From Oreohelix idahoensis (taxonomy: Eukaryota; Mollusca; Gastropoda; Stylommatophora; Oreohelicidae): a stretch of 64,000 bases of DNA. The stretch is from assembly GCA_024509875.1 (NCBI GenBank), contig JAMPIV010012425.1, positions 310,001 through 374,000 on the forward strand. Direction: 5' to 3'. The translations under genes and the position numbers were made by a program. Below the pieces are notes generated by a model. It was not told the DNA's origin, made no database searches, and saw nothing but the letters and a program-made list of their open reading frames with translations. Positions 59,205 through 64,000 of this stretch are shown here, in pieces (the first letter of the stretch is position 1; each line of letters opens with the position of its first letter).

Positions 59205-59948
59205 ACTCAGGAAATTCCTGAACAAAGTCTGCCTGGTTGTTACGTGTCTTTTATATATTGTTAATGTTAATATTTAGTAACAGGATAGTTCCTGTGGCCA
59301 AGATCACTTCTAGGGTAGTTAGCAAGTAGACCCCGCAACAAGCCAATATAAATTTGAATTAATTGAGCCACAATGGACGACATACAATTTATTTAAGACT
59401 GCACGCAGCTCCACATACAATAAAGTTCAGTCCACCATATAATGGCAGAAAAGATGCAGTAAATGATATACCATAGGCAGTCAGTTCATGACAGGAACGC
59501 TGTCCTTTAGTTCTCAATATGATTTATTTCTCTTAACACTCGTCACTGAGCAATTATACTTCTTGTCCATACAGATAACTAGATACATCTCACCGAAGAT
59601 CTTGTTGTATTAGTGATAACAGAACTCCATTATAAACACTTCAACAATAAGGAGCTCAAACACATACGTCCACTCGCCATGACACACAATCGTATAAGGC
59701 CCCGCACTTCTACTCCTCTAGTTTCACGTGAGCCAGCCAGGCATATCGGCTTAACGTCACTCACCCGTCTTTATCAGTGACCCATATAAAATAAACAAAC
59801 AAAGAGCCCTGTTGAGCTAACCATATAATAGGCACAATCGTTATGAATTTTAATCATAACACCTGTAATGATGTCAGCAGGTTTCCTAAGTGCGTAACTA
59901 GCATTTATTACACAATAAATTTGTGCATGTAATTTGGTTCCTCCTCAG
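59205..59948. other. No feature seen; end of Lasp intron 1
   Basis: Unique-looking intronic sequence that ends with a pyrimidine-rich tract and TCCTCAG, the acceptor of exon 2. Confidence 0.5.
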
Positions 59949-60043
59949 ATATGGCACAGACTCTGCTTCAAGTGTGAAGTATGTGGCATGCTGCTGAATA
60001 TGAAGAATTACAAAGGATATGACAAGTTGCCTTATTGCAATGC
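59949..60043 (+). CDS. Lasp: LASP-type LIM protein, coding exon 2
   Basis: This 95-bp exon lies between TCCTCAG and GCGTAAGT (donor GTAAGT at 60044). It starts in phase 0 after exon 1 and leaves two bases of a split Ala codon. It encodes [20 protein letters not shown] then [11 protein letters not shown], residues 24-54. Zinc ligands H26, C29, C32, C35 and C53 are in the exact LIM spacing. The NMKNYKG segment and PYCNAH are signatures of LASP/nebulette-type LIM domains. All ligands are intact, and no frameshift or stop is present. Confidence 0.95.
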
Positions 60044-60125
60044 GTAAGTCTTTTTAATTTAAATTATAATTTTGATAATTGCTACCACTGCTGGTACAAT
60101 TTCAACAGCTGTACATGCTGTTATA

Positions 60126-60331
60126 CCAACGGGCTGATCACCCGTTTGCCAGTCACTTCGATTACGGAAACAACAGCAAATGGATTGATTTGCCGTTGCC
60201 CTAAAGACGCCAATAGGCGTGATGGGAAACAATGGCAAAGAAAACCTATCTGCTGTTGCCCTAAGATGCCACTAGGCGTAATGGCCACTGACTGCTTTGA
60301 CGGTCGGTGGCTAAGGACGGAAGAAGAAGAG
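60126..60331 (+). mobile_element. GAA-tailed SINE-like element, copy B
   Basis: A 206-bp copy of the family at 117-327, flanked by a perfect 13-bp target duplication, ACATGCTGTTATA, at 60113-60125 and 60332-60344. It has the same start (CCAACGGGCTGATCACCCG), the same internal duplication of the hairpin segment and the same GAAGAA tail. It sits in Lasp intron 2, 82 bp after the donor. Confidence 0.9.
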
Positions 60332-60370
60332 ACATGCTGTTATAGCTTCTACATCAGTGATTGCAACTAC

Positions 60371-60613
60371 AGCTTCTTCTGCCATGACTGCTGCTACAGC
60401 ATCTTCTGCCATGACTGCTGCTACAGCATCTTCTGCCATGACTGCTGCTACAGCATCTTCTGCCATGACTGCTGCTACAGCATCTTCTGCCATGACTGCT
60501 GCTACAGCTTCTTCTGCCATGACTGCTGCTACAGCATCTTCTGCCATGACTGCTGCTACAGAATCTTCTGCCATGACTGCTGCTACAGCTTCTTCTGCCA
60601 TGACTGCTGCTAC
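60371..60613 (+). repeat. 27-bp tandem repeat, nine units, in Lasp intron 2
   Basis: Exactly nine units of AGC(A/T)TCTTCTGCCATGACTG then CTGCTAC. The period is a multiple of three, so long open frames appear on both strands. They have no start context or homology and lie inside the intron. Confidence 0.93.
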
Positions 60614-60782
60614 AGCTATGTTGTCCTCCCAGCAAACTCTGGCTCTTTGTTTCCAATATTTGTTGTGGTGGTCAATCTTTTCCTATTCTGCAGACATGGC
60701 CAAACGCAGAGGATAATGATAGTTCTAACAGTTATGTGAATTATTGTAATATGCTGCTAATGTCTTCTTGCTGTGTCTTCAG

Positions 60783-60867
60783 TCACTGCCCTACTGCCAA
60801 GCACACGCAAGTGGCAGATACACCAGAGACTAGAAGGATAGCTGAGAACACCAAGATTCAGAGCAAT
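60783..60867 (+). CDS. Lasp: LASP-type LIM protein, coding exon 3
   Basis: This 85-bp exon completes the split Ala codon and encodes HCPTAKHTQVADTPETRRIA then ENTKIQSN, residues 56-83. H56 is the last LIM zinc ligand. The VADTPE..R motif opens the first nebulin-like actin-binding repeat. The exon ends AAT|GTAAGT in phase 0. The remaining nebulin repeats and the SH3 domain must be encoded beyond the window; no matching exon is visible to 64000. Confidence 0.94.
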
Positions 60868-61731
60868 GTAAGTCACCACTGCCACAGTTTGTGTTGTTGC
60901 TGCTTGGTACATCTTAGTTGTCGTGTCTTGTTACTAATCTGGTTATTGGTGTGATGTGGTTGTATGTTTGCATGAGGAATTTGTGGGTGTGATGTTTTTG
61001 CATGTGGGTATATTTTTTAGGATGCTTTTATCTGAATGTGTGGGTCAGAGTGGCTAATTCTAAACAAAGCAGGTTGGATTCCCAGCAGAGGGAATACAGT
61101 TTATGGAAATTTTTTTCAGAACCAGTGGTCCTAATGATGTCGTACACCCTTATGGTCTCCTGTGTAGTGAGATCGGACGCCTAGCCTTCTCGGATAAGGG
61201 CAAAAAAAAATAGGAGGTCCTGTGTGCAAGTTGTGCACAATCAAAGAGTAGGCCCTGGCAAAATTTAAAAATTAGGAACCTACCCACCACAAAAATATTT
61301 ATAGAATGTGTGATTCCTATATACACACATTGGGATTCTTGCTGGTGCTACAGAGTTCGTGCACTGTGCTGAGATCCACCTCATGTGATCTAAGGGAGGA
61401 GATTGAAGCACTGATGGAGTTGTCCATGTGCAACAGAGATAGTCCTTAAAACCAAACCAAACTATCTGTACGTATTTGAATATGGGAATGATATGGTCTG
61501 TGTTTTAGGGTATGTCTGTGTTATATGTGTTTATATATTAGGTATATGTTTGTGTGTGGATATGTCTGTGCTTTGTAATATTTGTATGTGAGCATAATGT
61601 ATGTGCTATATGGGATGTATTTACATGAGGGCATTCTCTATGTCTGCATTAGGTATATGCTTATATGTCAGTATGATTTGTTTGTTTTTGTTATACCTGC
61701 ATGTTTTTACCTGGTCTCCAGGAGGCCTCCC
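60868..61731 (+). other. Lasp: Lasp intron 3, no further exon seen
   Basis: The intron starts at GTAAGT and runs past the window end. A TATGT/TTTATAT-rich stretch lies at 61500-61690. No nebulin-repeat or SH3 coding sequence was recognised. Confidence 0.6.
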
Positions 61732-61985
61732 TTAACCCTTAGTATACGAGCTCAAAAACCACGTTTTTACGAGCTAATTTCAGAGAGTACATTTTTAGAC
61801 ATGACTACCTTTACAGATTTTGCATTAAATAATTTATTTATAAAGATAACATAAAGTGTTGTATATCAAAATGGGAAGAAATGAAACCCCTATATCATAC
61901 ATAACTAAATTGTTCAGTGGTTTTAAACATGCATTCACCATAGACAGTAATGTGTGCAGAAAAATTTTAAAATGTAAAAAATTGA

Positions 61986-62410
61986 GGTACTGGTCTAGAA
62001 AGCGGGCCCCAGACTTTTTCCGAGAAACGAAACACAATTTACGAAATGGTAAACGAAATATGTATCGTATGAGGGGGAGATAACCCAACCGTCTTGCCGT
62101 AGCTGTCACATGTCTGTTCGTCTGGGGTATCATGACCATTTGATGCACAAACGACCTCGACCGGCGATGGACACCTATTCAGATGCAGTCGGCTCGGAAT
62201 TATGTGCTCGATCGGCGCATCCAATAAAGTTAAAACGCTCCGGCACGGAACATTCAGCTAATGCGCGAAACACAATTAAAGCACGAAACACTGCTAAAGG
62301 CAAATAGTGGGCGGTTGATACAAAAGTCGGATCGAGAGTTGTTAAATAAAAAGTCGGATTCGCGTTTTCAAAAACCTGAACTTCCGGGGCCCGCTTTCTA
62401 GACCAGTACC
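61986..62410. mobile_element. 425-bp MITE with 25-bp perfect inverted repeats
   Basis: The left terminus, 61986-62010, and the right terminus, 62386-62410, are perfect 25-bp inverted repeats beginning GGTACTGGTCTAGAAAGC. A perfect 8-bp target duplication, AAAATTGA, flanks them (61978-61985 and 62411-62418). The 8-bp duplication fits hAT-like or P-like transposition, but GGTAC termini are not the usual hAT ends, so the superfamily is open. There is no coding capacity. It is nested in the TTAA-flanked element and thus younger. Confidence 0.9.
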
Positions 62411-62757
62411 AAAATTGAAAATCAAATTGTACTTATCAATATGTGTAATTAATTATGGTAAACTTCAACCCCTATAACTACTTTTATTTTAAACTGCATC
62501 CATTTTCACATAATGTAGGAAAGATGCAGTTGTTTCTGAGCACAAATAAAGTTTTTATCATAATTTGAATTTTTAGGGTATAATTTTTTTTTGGACTAAT
62601 GAATCCTACTAAATTTAATCAAAATCGATCAATATTTCACACAAATTTGAGTTTTCAAACATGAAGTGTACCGGAAATGGCATTAGAACTCTTTTATGGG
62701 AAGAAAAGTATATAAATAATGTTAAATCTTTGGCTATTGACACGGAAACCATCTAAA

Positions 62758-63960
62758 CCGTCTTCGGCCTTTCTAAAAGGCCGGCTGTAAAACGGGGATC
62801 AATCGTCGGCCTTTCTAGAAGGCCAGTCGTAAAATGGGGATCGATCGTCGGCCTTTCTAGAAGGCCGGCCGTAAAATGGGGATCGATCGTCGGCCTTTCT
62901 AGAAGGCCGGCCGTAAAACGGGGATCGATCGTCGGCCTTTCTAGAAGGCCGGCCATAAAATGGGGATCGATCGTCGGCCTTTCTAGAAGGCCGGCCGTAA
63001 AACGGGGATCGATCGTCGGCCTTTCTAGAAGGCCGGCCGTAAAACGGGGATCGATCGTCTGCCTTTCTAGAAGGCCAGCCGTAAAACGGGGATCGATCGT
63101 CGGCCTTTCTAGAAGGCTGGCCGTAAAACGGGGATCGATCGTCGGCCTTTCTAGAAGGCCGGCTGTAAAACGGGGATCGATCGTCGGTCTTTCTAGAAGG
63201 CCGGCCGTAAAACGGGGATCGATCGTCGGCCTTTCTAGAAGGCCGGCCGTAAAACGGGGATCGATCGTCGGCCTTTCTAGAAGGCCGGCCGTAAAACGGG
63301 GATCGATCGTCGGCCTTTCTAGAAGGCCGGCCGTAAAACGGGGATCGATCGTCGGCCTTTCTAGAAGGCCGGCCGTAAAACGGGGATCGATCATCGGCCT
63401 TTCTAGAAGGCCGGCCGTAAAACGGGGATCGATCGTCGGCCTTTCTAGAAGGCCGGCCGTAAAACGGGGATCGATCGTCGGCCTTTCTAGAAGGCCGGCC
63501 GTAAAACGGGGATCGATCGTCGGCCTTTCTAGAAGGCCGGCCGTAAAACGGGGATTGATCGTCGGCCTTTCTAGAAGGCCGGCCGTAAAACGGGGATCGA
63601 TCGTCGGCCTTTCTAAAAAGGCCGGCCGTAAAACGGGGATCGATCGTCGGCCTTTCTAGAAGGCCGGCCGTAAAACGGGGATCGATCGTCGGCCTTTCTA
63701 GAAGGCCGGCCGTAAAACGGGGATCGATCGTCGGCCTTTCTAGAAGGCCGGCCGTAAAACGGGGATCGATCGTCGGCCTTTCTAGAAGGCCGGCCGTAAA
63801 ACGGGGATCGATCGTCGGCCTTTCTAGAAGGCCGGCCGTAAAACGGGGATCGATCGTCGGCCTTTCTAGAAGGCCAGTCGTAAAACGGGGATCGATCGTT
63901 GACCTTTCTAGAAGGCCAGTCGTAAAACGGGGATCGATCGTCGGCCTTTCTCGTAAAAGA
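62758..63960 (+). repeat. 42-bp palindrome-rich tandem array, about 28 copies
   Basis: The consensus unit is CGGCCTTTCTAGAAGGCCGG then CCGTAAAACGGGGATCGATCGT. Each unit holds a GGCCTT/AAGGCC hairpin with a 5-nt loop plus the palindromes GGCCGGCC and GATCGATC. Units are highly uniform in the middle and more diverged at both edges (AGTCGT variants). The right edge grades into the element terminus (CTCGTAAAAGACCAGTCGTA), suggesting the unit arose from subterminal sequence. The 213-codon - strand frame is a by-product of the 14-codon period. Confidence 0.93.
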
Positions 63961-64000
63961 CCAGTCGTATACTAAGTGTTAAAGAATTCATGTGCTCTTG

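Larger units (their letters stand above)
23213..59948 (+). other. Lasp: Lasp intron 1 (36.7 kb), repeat-filled
   Basis: The intron runs from the GTGAGT donor at 23213 to the TCCTCAG acceptor ending at 59948. It contains the Gmr1-type LTR array (same strand as the gene), the full-length RTE-like LINE and other LINE fragments (mostly antisense), and a 1.9 kb minisatellite. Known insertions account for well over half its length. Confidence 0.9.
60044..60782 (+). other. Lasp: Lasp intron 2 (739 bp)
   Basis: Donor GTAAGT, acceptor TGTCTTCAG. It holds the second SINE-like copy and a nine-unit 27-bp repeat, which together account for more than half of it. Confidence 0.92.
61736..63978. mobile_element. 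TTAA-flanked DNA element (piggyBac-like, non-autonomous)
   Basis: The ends are an inverted pair: CCCTTAGTATACGA at the left (61736) and the complement of CACTTAGTATACGA at the right (ending 63978), directly bordered by TTAA at 61732-61735 and 63979-63982. A second inverted block, TTTTACGAG, follows inside each end. TTAA duplication with CCCT-type termini is the piggyBac pattern. There is no transposase. The interior carries a nested 425-bp element and a large 42-bp tandem array. Confidence 0.65.

Noticed and set aside
60035..60739. A 234-codon + strand frame.
   Set aside because: It overlaps Lasp exon 2's donor, the SINE copy and the 27-bp repeat; all lie in intron 2.
62753..63394. A 213-codon repeat-protein-like frame (14-residue period).
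   Set aside because: The period comes from the 42-bp DNA repeat (3 x 14); the DNA is palindromic and non-coding in character.
62758..63960. CRISPR-like regular array.
   Set aside because: Units are contiguous without variable spacers, and the DNA is eukaryotic with introns and retrotransposons.
60868..64000. Further Lasp exons (nebulin repeats, SH3).
   Set aside because: No open segment with splice sites and nebulin or SH3 motifs is visible.

Overview
This is animal nuclear DNA, not bacterial: one spliced host gene is scattered through a landscape of interspersed and tandem repeats. The host gene is a LIM and nebulin-repeat protein of the LASP type, on the + strand. Three coding exons are visible (23144-23212, 59949-60043, 60783-60867). 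Together they encode the first 83 residues, with all eight zinc ligands of the LIM domain, and the splice phases fit. Intron 1 is 36.7 kb and holds most of the window. The repeat content (RTE-like LINEs with a GAA tail, Gmr1-like LTR elements, hAT and TTAA-flanked DNA elements, G/C homopolymers) and the protein suggest an invertebrate, probably a mollusc or other lophotrochozoan. The species assignment is inference only.

Layout. 1-3165: a short GAA-tailed SINE-like element and degenerate tandem repeats. 3166-7152: a 5'-truncated RTE-like LINE split in its YADD motif by a solo LTR. 8962-12983: a tRNA-derived SINE (- strand) split by a 3.7 kb hAT transposon with a decayed transposase. 16017-17550: a 279-bp G homopolymer beside a decayed LINE reverse transcriptase. 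23144: Lasp exon 1. 26751-45702: a tandem LTR-internal-LTR-internal-LTR array of a Ty3/gypsy-type element whose pol order is protease-integrase-RT-RNase H (Gmr1-type), bounded by one 5-bp target duplication. 45749-50857: a full-length RTE-like LINE (- strand) carrying a nested LINE fragment with RNase H and a 39-bp micro-insertion. 51093-58299: further LINE fragments and a 1.9 kb 35-bp minisatellite grown out of a LINE 3' coding end. 59949-60867: Lasp exons 2 and 3, with a second SINE copy and a 27-bp repeat in intron 2. 61736-63978: a TTAA-flanked element containing a nested 425-bp inverted-repeat element and about 28 copies of a palindrome-rich 42-bp repeat.

How the parts relate. The SINE copies share their 3' end and (GAA)n tail with the RTE-like LINE, which implies that the LINE machinery mobilised them. 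Many insertions keep clear target-site duplications, so the nesting order can be read: hAT after the tRNA SINE, solo LTR after RTE copy 1, RNase H LINE after RTE copy 2. The strongest candidates for something new are the Gmr1-type triple-LTR array, the LINE/SINE pair, and the two tandem arrays born inside mobile elements. Part of the second Gmr1-like copy (39242-39840) looks like an assembly-level mosaic and should be treated with caution.
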